64,000 nucleotides of DNA from 40CM-4-69-5 sp036556905 (GTDB taxonomy: Bacteria; Methylomirabilota; Methylomirabilia; Rokubacteriales; CSP1-6): assembly GCA_036556905.1 (NCBI GenBank), contig DATBIM010000156.1:67239-131238 (forward strand). Reading direction: 5' to 3'. The translations under genes and the position numbers were made by a program. Below, piece by piece: positions 43,071 to 51,289 of the stretch (position 1 is the first letter of the stretch; the number at the start of each line of letters is the position of its first letter). The notes under the pieces are model-generated. The model was not told the DNA's origin. It was given only the letters and a program-made list of their open reading frames with translations, and did not search any database.

Positions 43071-43585
43071 TGGACGGCTCCGTGCGCGTCGGCATCGTGC
43101 TCGGCAGCGATTCCGATCTCGACGTCATGCTCGAGGCCGTGAAGGTGCTGGATCGCCTCGAGATCGGCAGCGAGGTGGTGGTGGCGTCGGCTCATCGCAC
43201 GCCGGATCGAACCCACGACTACGCGGTGACGGCGCATGCGCGAGGGATCAGGGTCATCATCGCGGCGGCGGGAGGCGCCGCCGCGTTGCCCGGCGTGCTG
43301 GCGGCCTCGTCGCCGTTGCCCGTGATCGGGGTGCCACTCGCCGCCACTCCCCTCGGCGGGCTCGACGCGCTGCTGGCCATCGTGCAGATGCCCAAGGGCG
43401 TGCCCGTGGCCACCGTCGCCATCGGGCCCTGGGGAGCAGCCAACGCCGCCATCCTGGCCGCCCAGATCATCGCCGGAGGTGATCCGGCGCTGGCCCAGCG
43501 CCTCAGCGCCTATCGCAAGAGCCTCGCCGAGGAGGTCGACGAGCGGGCCCGGCGCGTCGCCGAGCAGATGAAGGCCCGGAGATAG
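43070..43585 (+). CDS. purE: PurE-family N5-CAIR mutase / AIR carboxylase, divergent
   Basis: 171-aa PurE. The phosphate loop LGSDSDLDVM (11-20) and the catalytic SAHRTP (His42) are present, as is IVQMPKGVPVATVAIG. Unlike E. coli PurE, the segment GGAAHLPG reads GGAAALPG (Ala72 replaces the conserved His), and IGKAGAANAA reads IGPWGAANAA. No purK is in the window, so either a class II-type reaction with CO2 or a distant purK must be assumed. A GTG start overlaps the purD stop. Confidence 0.9.
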   Translation: MDGSVRVGIVLGSDSDLDVMLEAVKVLDRLEIGSEVVVASAHRTPDRTHDYAVTAHARGIRVIIAAAGGAAALPGVLAASSPLPVIGVPLAATPLGGLDALLAIVQMPKGVPVATVAIGPWGAANAAILAAQIIAGGDPALAQRLSAYRKSLAEEVDERARRVAEQMKARR

Positions 43586-43600
43586 CCAGGCGAGAGCCCG

Positions 43601-44209
43601 ATGGGTACGGAGGTGCTGAAGGTAGATCCCGCGCGACTTTCCGGTGCTGCGCTTGAGCGGGCGCTTCAGGTGCTGAAGGCCGGCGGGGTGATCGCGTTTC
43701 CGACCGAGACGTTCTACGGGCTCGGCGCGGCCGCGCTCGACGCCCGTGCCGTGAGACAGGTCTTCCAGCTCAAGGGCCGGCCCTGGTCCAAGCCCCTGCT
43801 GGTGCTCGTCGATTCCGTGGCGATGGCTGAGCGCCTTGCCATCGTTGGTGCGGGGGCCCGGGCGCTGATGGCGCGCTACTGGCCGGGCGCGCTCACCCTC
43901 GTTCTTCCGGCGCGGCCGGGGCTGCCGGCCGAGCTCACGGCGGGAACGGCCACGATCGGCCTGCGGCTTTCGCCCCACCCGGTTGCCACGTCCCTGGTGG
44001 CCGGCCTGGGCGGACCCCTCACGGCGCCCAGCGCCAATCCCTCGGGTGCAGCCTCGCCCACCACGCCCGCCGAGGTGCTGACTTACTTCGACGGAGCCCT
44101 GGGCCTGATGCTCGATGCGGGTCCGACCGCCGGGGGCTTGCCCTCGACGGTTCTCGACGTGACCGGCGACACGCCGCGGGTGCTGCGACAGGGGGCGGTC
44201 CACCTGTGA
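43601..44209 (+). CDS. tsaC: L-threonylcarbamoyladenylate synthase (TsaC/YrdC)
   Basis: 202-aa enzyme making threonylcarbamoyl-AMP for the t6A37 tRNA modification. It has the YrdC features GGVIAFPTETFYGLGAAA, the Lys/Arg site QLKGRPWSKPLLVLV, ALTLVLPA and TAPSANPSGAASPTT. No Sua5 C-terminal domain is present. It acts with TsaD and with TsaB, which is encoded at 53985. The ATG is 15 bases after purE. It overlaps mobA by GTGA. Confidence 0.93.
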   Translation: MGTEVLKVDPARLSGAALERALQVLKAGGVIAFPTETFYGLGAAALDARAVRQVFQLKGRPWSKPLLVLVDSVAMAERLAIVGAGARALMARYWPGALTLVLPARPGLPAELTAGTATIGLRLSPHPVATSLVAGLGGPLTAPSANPSGAASPTTPAEVLTYFDGALGLMLDAGPTAGGLPSTVLDVTGDTPRVLRQGAVHL

Positions 44210-44805
44210 GGGTCACGGGCGTCATCCAGGCGGGTGGCAAGAGCACCCGCATGGGGGGCCGGCCCAAGGCGCTGATCGAGCTTGGCGGTCGCCGGATCAT
44301 CGAGCGCGTGATGACGGCGCTTGCGGCCGCGGTGGACGACCTGCTCGTCGTGACCAACACTCCGGAGCTCTACGCGTTCCTGGATCTGCCGATGGTCGCT
44401 GACATCTACCCCGAGCACGGCTCGCTGGGAGGAATCTACTCGGGTCTGACGGCCGCTCCCGGCGATGCCGCGTTCACCGTGGCCTGCGACATGCCGTTCC
44501 TGCATCCCGACATCGTGCGGCTGGTGGTCGGCCGCGCCGGGGCCGGCGACGTGGTCATCCCGCGCGTGGAGGGCCAGTACGAGACGCTGCACGCCCTGTA
44601 CCGAAAGAGCTGCCTGCCCCATATGCACGAGCGGTTGACCCGGGGCCGCCTCAAGATCACCGATTTCTTCGACGCGGTACGGGTCGTCACGATCGAGGAG
44701 GCCGAGCTGGCCCGCTACGGTGATCCCGCCGTCGTCTTCATGAACGTGAACACCCCGCAGGAGCTGGAGCAGGCTCGGGCGCTGGCGGCGCGGGGTGGCG
44801 GATGA
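44206..44805 (+). CDS. mobA: Molybdenum cofactor guanylyltransferase-like protein
   Basis: 199-aa MobA-type nucleotidyltransferase. The nucleotide motif QAGGKSTRMGGRPKALIELGG is at 8-28, with HGSLGGIYSGL and ACDMPFLHPDIV following. MobA attaches GMP to molybdopterin. The C-terminus has LPHMHERLTRGRLKITDFFDAV, typical of the family. No other molybdenum gene is nearby, so a related nucleotidyltransferase role cannot be excluded. It overlaps its neighbours on both sides. Confidence 0.87.
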   Translation: MRVTGVIQAGGKSTRMGGRPKALIELGGRRIIERVMTALAAAVDDLLVVTNTPELYAFLDLPMVADIYPEHGSLGGIYSGLTAAPGDAAFTVACDMPFLHPDIVRLVVGRAGAGDVVIPRVEGQYETLHALYRKSCLPHMHERLTRGRLKITDFFDAVRVVTIEEAELARYGDPAVVFMNVNTPQELEQARALAARGGG

Positions 44806-45596
44806 GCTCTATCCTGGGTCTCAACGCGCTGCCCCTGGGTGTCCGCGAGCGCCTCTACATCCGCTTGATCCCCGACGAGCTCCTCGCGCGCTACGGCGTC
44901 CACCCTCAGCGGCTCGACGGTCCCGAGGGTGAGCGGCGGCTGCGGGTGACGGCCGCCGAGGACAAGCCCTGGGCCCGGGTGGAGTTGCGGGCCCGCGAGC
45001 AGGATCGCGATCCGGTGCTGCTCGTCGACATCGCAATGTCCCCGTTCGGTGTCCCCGAGCTGGCGCTGGTGCAGATCAACGACCCCGAGGCCCCTCGCTA
45101 CAGCATCGACCGCGACGAGGAGGGGCACGACACGCTGCTGGGGACGGCCTCCCGCAACCTGTCCGAGGAGGCGCGGGCGCTGGCCGATGGGTTGGCCCCG
45201 GGGCAGGTGCGGCGGGGCCTCAGGATGCTAGGCCGCGTTCTGGAGTGCATGGACAGATTCTGCGGGCTCCTGGGCCGGGACTTCTATCTCGTGGAGCCCC
45301 TCTTTTATCATTCCGCCCTGCTCTACGAACGGCATGGCTGCGACTACTTCGTGGGCCGGGAGCGCATGGACCGGATCCACGCCGGGTTCCAGCCGGAGGG
45401 CGAGCTGTGGGGACGCCTGGACGGATCCACGCCCTTTCGGCGCCGGGGGTACGAGTCCACGGTTCGCGGGCGGAGCTGGGCCATCCACGATGGTCTCCTC
45501 GGTGAATCATTCGCGGGCGCCGAGGCCGGGGTGAAGATGTATCGGGTGCCCGGACGCCATGCGGGGGTGTCGACGTTCCCCGGATACCGCTACTGA
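44802..45596 (+). CDS. Protein of unknown function
   Basis: 264-aa soluble protein, not recognised. No signal peptide or membrane helix is seen. It is acidic and Arg-rich with no Cys cluster. The most distinctive part is CMDRFCGLLGRDFYLVEPLFYHSALLYERHGCDYFVGRERM (about 150-190, quoted here in pieces: CMDRFCGLLGRDFYLVEPLF then YHSALLYERHGCDYFVGRER), in which FYHSALLYERHG loosely recalls the C-terminal Tyr region of acetyltransferases. ATGA overlap with mobA and an eight-base gap to thiI show it is expressed with cofactor and tRNA-modification genes. No function is proposed. Confidence 0.8.
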   Translation: MSSILGLNALPLGVRERLYIRLIPDELLARYGVHPQRLDGPEGERRLRVTAAEDKPWARVELRAREQDRDPVLLVDIAMSPFGVPELALVQINDPEAPRYSIDRDEEGHDTLLGTASRNLSEEARALADGLAPGQVRRGLRMLGRVLECMDRFCGLLGRDFYLVEPLFYHSALLYERHGCDYFVGRERMDRIHAGFQPEGELWGRLDGSTPFRRRGYESTVRGRSWAIHDGLLGESFAGAEAGVKMYRVPGRHAGVSTFPGYRY

Positions 45597-45603
45597 GCGC
45601 TGG

Positions 45604-46782
45604 ATGAGCCGCTTGCGCGCCGCCGTCATCGTGCACTATCACGAGGTCAGCCTCAAGCGGGGCAACCGGCCGCTGTTCCTGCGTCACCTCGCCCGCAACC
45701 TGGCCCAGGCCACCGCCGATCTGGGCGGCGTGGCCGTGCGTCAGCTCTCGGGCCGGATCCTCCTCGAGCTCGACGGTGCCGAGCGCGCGGAGGCCGTGCG
45801 GGATCGCGCCGCGCGCGTGTGCGGCGTCAGCAGCGTGGCCGTGGCCTACCGGGTGCCATCCACCGTGGAGGCCATGAAGCCGGCAGTCGCGCGGATCGTG
45901 GACGAGCGAGCGTTTCACACCTTCCGTATCTCGGCGCGTCGGGCCTTCCGGAGCTACCCGCTGACGTCCGTCGAGTTGAACCGTGCGCTGGGCGCCTTCG
46001 TCCTGGGCGGTCAGGCCAACGACGTCCGCGTGAAGCTGCGCGATCCCGAGCTGGAGATCCACGTGGAGGTCCTGCCCGGCGAGACCTTTGTCTACGCCGA
46101 TCCCGTCCCCGGCCCCGGGGGCCTGCCGGTGGGGGCCAGTGGAACGGTGGCCGCCCTGCTCTCGGGTGGCATCGACTCGCCCGTCGCGGCCTGGCGCATG
46201 ATGAAGCGGGGCTGCCGGGTGATCTTCGTGCACTTCCACAGTGTTCCGTATCTGCCGGCGACCTCGCAGGCCAAGGCCCGCGCGCTCGTCGAGCGTCTCA
46301 CCCGGTGGCAGTACCGTTCCGAGCTCCTGCTGGTGCCGCTGGGGGAGATCCAGCGAGAGGTCGTGCTCAGCGTGCCCCCGCCGATCCGCGTGGTGGTGTA
46401 CCGGCGCATGATGGTGCGGATCGCCGAGGCGCTGGGCCGCCTGATGGGGGCCCAGGCCCTGACCACCGGCGAGAGCCTGGGCCAGGTGGCCTCGCAGACG
46501 CTCACCAACCTGGCCCGGATCGATGAGGTCGCCGGACTGCCCCTGCTCCGTCCGCTGGTGGGCATGGACAAGCTCGAGATCACGGCGGAGGCCCAGCGCC
46601 TGGGCACCTTCGAGATCTCCATCGAGCCCGACGCCGACTGTTGCACGCTGTTCGTTCCCCGGCATCCATCCACGCGGGTGAGCGCGGACGAGATTCGTGC
46701 GGCCGAGGCGCGCCTGGACATTCCCCGCCTGGTGGCGCAAGGGACGGAGGGCGCCGTCCGGGAGACCTTCGAGTTTCCGTGA
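45604..46782 (+). CDS. thiI: tRNA 4-thiouridine sulfurtransferase ThiI
   Basis: 392-aa enzyme that activates U8 of tRNA for thiolation and may donate sulfur to thiazole synthesis. A ferredoxin-like/THUMP part (about 1-165) precedes the PP-loop LLSGGIDSPVAAWRMM. The conserved DADCCTLFVPRHPST near the end holds the cysteine equivalent to the disulfide partner in E. coli. The rhodanese domain of the E. coli protein is absent, as in Bacillus. ATG 45604 gives the family start; an upstream ATG would add 15 unlikely residues. Confidence 0.94.
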   Translation: MSRLRAAVIVHYHEVSLKRGNRPLFLRHLARNLAQATADLGGVAVRQLSGRILLELDGAERAEAVRDRAARVCGVSSVAVAYRVPSTVEAMKPAVARIVDERAFHTFRISARRAFRSYPLTSVELNRALGAFVLGGQANDVRVKLRDPELEIHVEVLPGETFVYADPVPGPGGLPVGASGTVAALLSGGIDSPVAAWRMMKRGCRVIFVHFHSVPYLPATSQAKARALVERLTRWQYRSELLLVPLGEIQREVVLSVPPPIRVVVYRRMMVRIAEALGRLMGAQALTTGESLGQVASQTLTNLARIDEVAGLPLLRPLVGMDKLEITAEAQRLGTFEISIEPDADCCTLFVPRHPSTRVSADEIRAAEARLDIPRLVAQGTEGAVRETFEFP

Positions 46783-48161
46783 GCGCCTCGCTCACCTTTC
46801 ACGGCGCGGCGGGAACGGTGACGGGGGCCAAGTTCCTCGTTCAGTCCAACGGCGCCCGGCTGCTGCTGGAGTGTGGCCTGTTTCAGGGGCCGCGCGAGCT
46901 TCGCGAGCGGAACTGGGCCGCGTTCCCCCAGCCGGCCGGGGAGCTTGGCGCGGTTTTGCTCTCCCACGCCCACCTCGACCACTCCGGCTATCTGCCCCGC
47001 CTCGTGCGGGACGGCTTCACCGGGCCGGTGTACTGTTCGCCGGGCACCGCTGACCTCCTCGCCATCATGCTCCCCGACGCTGCCCGCCTCGAGGAGGAAG
47101 AGGCCGCCTTCCGGAACAAGGTCCGGGCGACTCGGCATACGCCTGCGCTGCCGCTCTTCACCGCCGAGGATGCCGGGCGCGCGCTGGCTCTGCTCCGGCC
47201 GGTCGCATTCGGCGCGCGCTTCGTGCCCGCGCCGGGCCTCAGCGCTCGGTTCCGACCGTCCGGGCACATCCTGGGGGCGTCCACCGTCGAGCTGGAGCTG
47301 GGCGGCCGGCGGCTCGTGTACTCCGGGGATCTCGGCCGCTACGGCGTCCCCATCATGCAGGATCCCGAGCCGGTGCGGCAGGCCGACACCCTGCTCGTGG
47401 AATCCACGTACGGCAACCGGCTCCACCCCGCGGACGACGGCACCGCGGTCATCGCCGCCGCAGTGCAGCGGGCCGCCGACCGCTGGGGCGCGCTGCTGGT
47501 TCCAGCCTTTGCCGTGGGTCGGACGCAGCAGCTGCTCTATCTCCTCCGCGAGCTCACGGAGCAGGGGCGCGTGCCCGCGCTACCCGTGTACCTCGACAGC
47601 CCCATGGCGGTGGCGGCCACCGTGGCGTACGCCCGCCATCCCGACGAGCACGACGAGGCGATGGCCCAGGTGGCGGCCGCGGGCCGGCGGCCTCTCGTCC
47701 CGGCGCGCTTTCACCTGTCGGCCACCGCCGAGGACTCCAAGCGTCTCAACGCTCTCGAAGGACCGTTCGTCGTGATCGCGGGAAGCGGCATGGCCACCGG
47801 GGGCCGGATCCTCCACCACCTCCGCCGGCGGCTCGGCGACGAGCGAACGACGGTACTGTTCGTGGGTTACCAGGCGGCCGGCACGAGAGGGCGGCTGCTC
47901 CGTGACGGAGCCAGCTCGATCCGGATCTTCGGCGAGGAGGTGGCGGTGCGCGCCAAGATCCTGGCCACCGATGCGTTATCCGCCCATGCCGACCGGCAGG
48001 AGATCCTTCGCTGGCTCGGGGCCTTCCAGCGGCCGCCCGGGGCAACCTATGCGGTCCACGGCGAGCCGCTGGCCGCGGCGGCCCTGTGCGAGGCGATCAC
48101 CCGCGAGCTGGGCTGGCCCCGCGCCGCGGTCGCTGCCGACGGCGCCAGCACCTCGCTCTGA
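46779..48161 (+). CDS. MBL-fold beta-CASP ribonuclease-like protein
   Basis: 460-aa metallo-beta-lactamase-fold hydrolase with a beta-CASP insert, the family of CPSF73-like RNases (COG1236). The zinc motif HAHLDH is at residues 63-68 (SHAHLDHSGYLP). Later ligands are in FRPSGHILGAST and YSGDLGRYG; beta-CASP motifs are STYGNRLHP, IAGSGMATGGRILHHL and DALSAHADRQE. The RNase J C-terminal domain is absent. The GTG start overlaps thiI. A role in RNA processing is likely, but the substrate is unknown. Confidence 0.88.
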   Translation: MSASLTFHGAAGTVTGAKFLVQSNGARLLLECGLFQGPRELRERNWAAFPQPAGELGAVLLSHAHLDHSGYLPRLVRDGFTGPVYCSPGTADLLAIMLPDAARLEEEEAAFRNKVRATRHTPALPLFTAEDAGRALALLRPVAFGARFVPAPGLSARFRPSGHILGASTVELELGGRRLVYSGDLGRYGVPIMQDPEPVRQADTLLVESTYGNRLHPADDGTAVIAAAVQRAADRWGALLVPAFAVGRTQQLLYLLRELTEQGRVPALPVYLDSPMAVAATVAYARHPDEHDEAMAQVAAAGRRPLVPARFHLSATAEDSKRLNALEGPFVVIAGSGMATGGRILHHLRRRLGDERTTVLFVGYQAAGTRGRLLRDGASSIRIFGEEVAVRAKILATDALSAHADRQEILRWLGAFQRPPGATYAVHGEPLAAAALCEAITRELGWPRAAVAADGASTSL

Positions 48162-48165
48162 GCGG

Positions 48166-48894
48166 ATGCGACTGCGCGTCGTCGGGGACGCCGACGAGCT
48201 GGCCGCGGCCGCCGCCGAGCTCTTCCGCGACCGCATCCGGACCAACCCCGAGTTGGCGGTGGCCGTGCCGGCCGGGCGCACGCCGAGACGGATGTACGCG
48301 CTGCTGCGAGCGCTGCAGGCCCGAGACCCTGTCGATTGCTCGCGACTGCGCGTGTTCTCGGTGGACGAGCTGTGCCCACCCGCCCCTGGGGACGGCTATT
48401 TCTGGCGGCAGGTGCGTCACGAGTTTCTGGCCTGGTCGGGGGTGGAGCCCGAGCGCTGTCATCCCTTCTGCGTCGAGGCCAGCGACCTCGAGGAGATGTG
48501 CCGTAGCTACGAGAGGACGATCGCCGAGTGCGGGGGCCTGGACCTGGTGATGCTGGGCCTGGGGCCCAACGCCCACCTGGCATCCAACGAGCCGGGTGGT
48601 CCCCTGGATTCCCGGACACGACCGGTGACGCTACTGCCCGATACCGTCGCCTACATCCGGACGGACGGGGTGAACCTCGCCCTGGCCGGCGGCGCCGTCG
48701 CGGACCGGGCGGTCACGCTCGGCCTGGCCACCATTCTGGCGGCACGCGAAGTGGTCGTGCTGGTGAGCGGCCCGGCCAAGCGGGCGGCGGTGGTCCAACT
48801 CCTGGAGGAGCCGATCACGCCCCGGACGCCGGCGTCCGTGCTCCGGCGTCATCCGCGGTGCACGATCCTGGCGGACCGTGACGCCGCCCCCTGA
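48166..48894 (+). CDS. NagB-like sugar-phosphate deaminase/isomerase
   Basis: 242-aa NagB/RpiA-fold protein. It resembles glucosamine-6-phosphate deaminase more than 6-phosphogluconolactonase: FSVDELCP (Asp67), DLVMLGLGPNAHLASNEPGG holding the catalytic His/Glu pair, VTLGLATILAAREVVVLVSG and EPITPRTPASVLRRHP. The usual catalytic Asp of the DGH motif is Asn here, a change also seen in Gram-positive NagB. It sits between an RNase-like gene and rpiB, with no nagA or amino-sugar genes nearby, so the true substrate is uncertain. Confidence 0.8.
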   Translation: MRLRVVGDADELAAAAAELFRDRIRTNPELAVAVPAGRTPRRMYALLRALQARDPVDCSRLRVFSVDELCPPAPGDGYFWRQVRHEFLAWSGVEPERCHPFCVEASDLEEMCRSYERTIAECGGLDLVMLGLGPNAHLASNEPGGPLDSRTRPVTLLPDTVAYIRTDGVNLALAGGAVADRAVTLGLATILAAREVVVLVSGPAKRAAVVQLLEEPITPRTPASVLRRHPRCTILADRDAAP

Positions 48895-48923
48895 GCGGGC
48901 GCCGCCCCCGACATCTTGGTGGC

Positions 48924-48953
48924 TTGACACGCCACACCCCCCACCAGTATGGT
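48924..48953 (+). promoter_or_regulatory. Promoter of rpiB-glyA-nrdR (nearly leaderless)
   Basis: Perfect -35 TTGACA (48924-48929), an 18-bp spacer and -10 TATGGT (48948-48953). The rpiB ATG begins only nine bases after the -10 box, so the transcript should start at or within a few bases of the start codon. Confidence 0.7.
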
Positions 48954-48962
48954 TGGCGGGAC

Positions 48963-49439
48963 ATGACGGTCATCGCGCTCGGAGCCGACCACGCCGGCTT
49001 CGTCCTCAAGGAGGAGTTAAAGCTCTGGCTCACGGCGCGAGGCCACGAAGTGCTCGATTTCGGGACGAATTCGGTTGAGGTTGTCGACTACCCTGACTAC
49101 GCCGTCCTGGTGGCCGAGGCCGTGACCCGGGGCTCGGCGGCCCAGGGGGTGCTCGTGTGCGGTACGGGCATCGGGATGGCCATCGCCGCCAACAAGGTCC
49201 GCGGCGCCCGCGCCGCGCCATGCAGCGACGTCGAGGCGGCCAGGATGAGCCGCGAGCACAACGACGCGAACATTCTCACCCTGGGCGCTCGCGTGCTCCC
49301 GCGTGAGGGCGCGTTCGGCATCCTCGAGACCTGGCTGAAGACCGACTTCGGCGGGGGGCGTCACAGCCGTCGAGTGGAGAAGCTCACTGCCCTCGAGCGT
49401 CTGGCCTGGAACGAAGGCCCACGTGCGTCGGCTCGCTGA
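48963..49439 (+). CDS. rpiB: Ribose-5-phosphate isomerase B
   Basis: 158-aa RpiB/LacAB-family enzyme interconverting ribose 5-phosphate and ribulose 5-phosphate, thereby feeding PRPP for the purine genes upstream. IALGADHAGFVLKE is the substrate loop with His10. The catalytic Cys66 is in LVCGTGIGMAIAANK, and SREHNDANILTLGAR is conserved. The ATG lies directly behind its own promoter. The 3' end overlaps glyA by 17 bases. Confidence 0.95.
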   Translation: MTVIALGADHAGFVLKEELKLWLTARGHEVLDFGTNSVEVVDYPDYAVLVAEAVTRGSAAQGVLVCGTGIGMAIAANKVRGARAAPCSDVEAARMSREHNDANILTLGARVLPREGAFGILETWLKTDFGGGRHSRRVEKLTALERLAWNEGPRASAR

Positions 49440-50670
49440 GGTCGATCCCGACATCGCCAAGGCCCTCCGCGAGGAGGCCCAGCGCCAGCATCGGAATCTC
49501 GAGCTGATCGCCTCGGAGAACTTCGTGTCCGAGGCGGTGCTGGAAGCGCTGGGCTCGGTCATGACCAACAAGTACGCCGAGGGCTATCCCGGTCGGCGCT
49601 ACTACGGCGGCTGCGAGGTGGTCGACGTCGCCGAGGAGTTGGCCATCAGCCGGGCCAAGGAGCTCTTCGGCGCCGAGCACGCTAACGTGCAGCCCCACTC
49701 GGGCGCCCAGGCCAACATGGCCGTGTACTTCGCCGTGCTGAAGCCGGGCGACACGGTCCTCGGTCCCAACCTCTCCCACGGCGGGCACCTCACGGCGGGC
49801 AGCCCGGTGAATTACTCCGGCAAGCTCTACACCATCGTCCCCTATGGCGTGCGCCGAGACACCGAGCGCATCGACCTCGACCAGCTCCGCGACCTGGCCC
49901 GGCAGCACCGGCCCCGGATGATCATCGCGGGCGGGTCGGCGTTCCCGCGGGCCATCGACTTCGCGCCCTTCGGCGAGATCGCCCGCGAGGTGGGTGCGGT
50001 CCTCATGGCCGACATCGCCCATCCGGCCGGGCTGGTGGCCGCTGGCCTGCACCCCTCGCCGATCGACCACGCCGACTTCGTCACGACGACGACGCACAAG
50101 ACCCTCCGCGGGCCGCGCGGCGGCATGATCATGTGTCGAGCCAAGGACGCGGCGACCCTGGACAAGGTCGTCATGCCGGGGGTGCAGGGTGGGCCGCTGA
50201 TGCACGTGATCGCCGCCAAGGCGGTGGCCTTCCGAGAGGCGCTCACGCCGGAGTGGCGGGTCTATCAGCGCCAGATCGTCCAGAATGCGGCGGCGCTGGC
50301 CGAGGCCCTCCTGGCCCGCGGGTATCGATTGGTCAGCGGCGGTACCGACACTCATCTGCTGCTCGTCGATCTCACCGCGCGGAACATCACCGGCAAGGAC
50401 GCCCAGGAGGCCCTCGATCGGGCCTGGATCACGGCCAACAAGAACACGATCCCCTTCGACACCCGCAGTCCCATGGTGACGAGCGGAATCCGGCTGGGCA
50501 CCCCGGCCGTCACCACGCGGGGGATGCGGGAGCCCGAGATGGCGACGATCGCCGAGCTCATCGACCGGGTGCTCACCGGCCGCGGGGCTGCGGCCGTGGA
50601 GGCCCGGGTCCGCGGCGAGGTTCAGGAGCTGACGAGCCGGTTCCCGCTGTATCCCGACCGCCTCAAGTGA
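49423..50670 (+). CDS. glyA: Serine hydroxymethyltransferase
   Basis: 415-aa PLP enzyme converting serine and tetrahydrofolate to glycine and methylene-THF, which supplies glycine to PurD and one-carbon units to PurN and PurH. It shows LELIASENFVSEAVLEALGS, YYGGCEVVDVAE, MADIAHPAGLVAAGLHPSP and the PLP lysine Lys226 in VTTTTHKTLRGPRGG. The GTG start is within rpiB. The rpiB-glyA-nrdR order is widely conserved. Confidence 0.97.
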   Translation: MRRLAEVDPDIAKALREEAQRQHRNLELIASENFVSEAVLEALGSVMTNKYAEGYPGRRYYGGCEVVDVAEELAISRAKELFGAEHANVQPHSGAQANMAVYFAVLKPGDTVLGPNLSHGGHLTAGSPVNYSGKLYTIVPYGVRRDTERIDLDQLRDLARQHRPRMIIAGGSAFPRAIDFAPFGEIAREVGAVLMADIAHPAGLVAAGLHPSPIDHADFVTTTTHKTLRGPRGGMIMCRAKDAATLDKVVMPGVQGGPLMHVIAAKAVAFREALTPEWRVYQRQIVQNAAALAEALLARGYRLVSGGTDTHLLLVDLTARNITGKDAQEALDRAWITANKNTIPFDTRSPMVTSGIRLGTPAVTTRGMREPEMATIAELIDRVLTGRGAAAVEARVRGEVQELTSRFPLYPDRLK

Positions 50671-50683
50671 GGGGAGGGGCCCG

Positions 50684-51205
50684 ATGAAGTGTCCGTTCTG
50701 CGGTCACACCGAGGACCGGGTCGTGGACTCCCGGGTTGGCCGGGAGGGGGAGTTCATCCGGCGCCGCCGGGAGTGCCTCAAGTGCCACCGTCGCTACACG
50801 ACCTACGAGTACATCGAGGACGTCCTGCCGCACGTGGTCAAGCGCGATGGGCGCCGAGAGCCGTTCGATCGCCAGAAGCTGCGGAGCTCCATCCTCAAGG
50901 CGTGCGAGAAGCGCTCGGTCGGCGTGCAGAAGGTGGACGACATCGTGGCCGACATCGAGGCTCGGCTCCACGAGCGCGCCGAGAAGGAGACCTCCAGCAT
51001 GGAGCTGGGCGACATGGTCATGGAGCATCTCAAGCGGCTCGACCAGGTCGCTTACGTGCGCTTCGCCTCGGTCTACCGGCAGTTCCAGGACGTCTCGCAG
51101 TTCTCGGAGACCGTCAACCAGCTCAAGGGGCTCCTCAAGGAGGACAAGGTCAAGCCTCCGATCCTCCCCAAGCCCCGCGTGCTCGCCAAGACCACCACCA
51201 AATAG
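50684..51205 (+). CDS. nrdR: Transcriptional repressor NrdR
   Basis: 173-aa regulator of ribonucleotide reductase genes. The N-terminal zinc ribbon MKCPFCGHTEDRVVDSR with a second pair in RRECLKCHRRYTTYE binds NrdR boxes. An ATP-cone domain (about 47-137, VVKRDGRREPFDRQKLRSSI) senses ATP/dATP. The C-terminus is a Lys/Pro-rich tail. ATG follows GGGGAGGGG. No nrd gene or evident NrdR box was noticed in the window. Confidence 0.96.
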   Translation: MKCPFCGHTEDRVVDSRVGREGEFIRRRRECLKCHRRYTTYEYIEDVLPHVVKRDGRREPFDRQKLRSSILKACEKRSVGVQKVDDIVADIEARLHERAEKETSSMELGDMVMEHLKRLDQVAYVRFASVYRQFQDVSQFSETVNQLKGLLKEDKVKPPILPKPRVLAKTTTK

Positions 51206-51266
51206 CCAGCAGCGGCCAGACCCAAGCGCGTGGGGGTCCCAGGCCGCCTCGACCCCATCGGTGGGG

Positions 51267-51285
51267 CGGGCCGCCGGGCGGCCCG
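51267..51285 (+). terminator. Hairpin after nrdR
   Basis: CGGGCCGC, loop CGG, GCGGCCCG: a perfect 8-bp stem followed by TGGTTTG. It lies 61 bases after the nrdR stop and just before the -35 box of the next promoter, which fits an end point for the rpiB-glyA-nrdR message. Confidence 0.55.
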
Positions 51286-51289
51286 TGGT

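Noticed and set aside
48166..48894. 6-phosphogluconolactonase (pgl)
   Set aside because: The NagB-type motifs (NEPGG, ITPRTPAS) and the absence of zwf or gnd neighbours favour the glucosamine-6-phosphate deaminase group.
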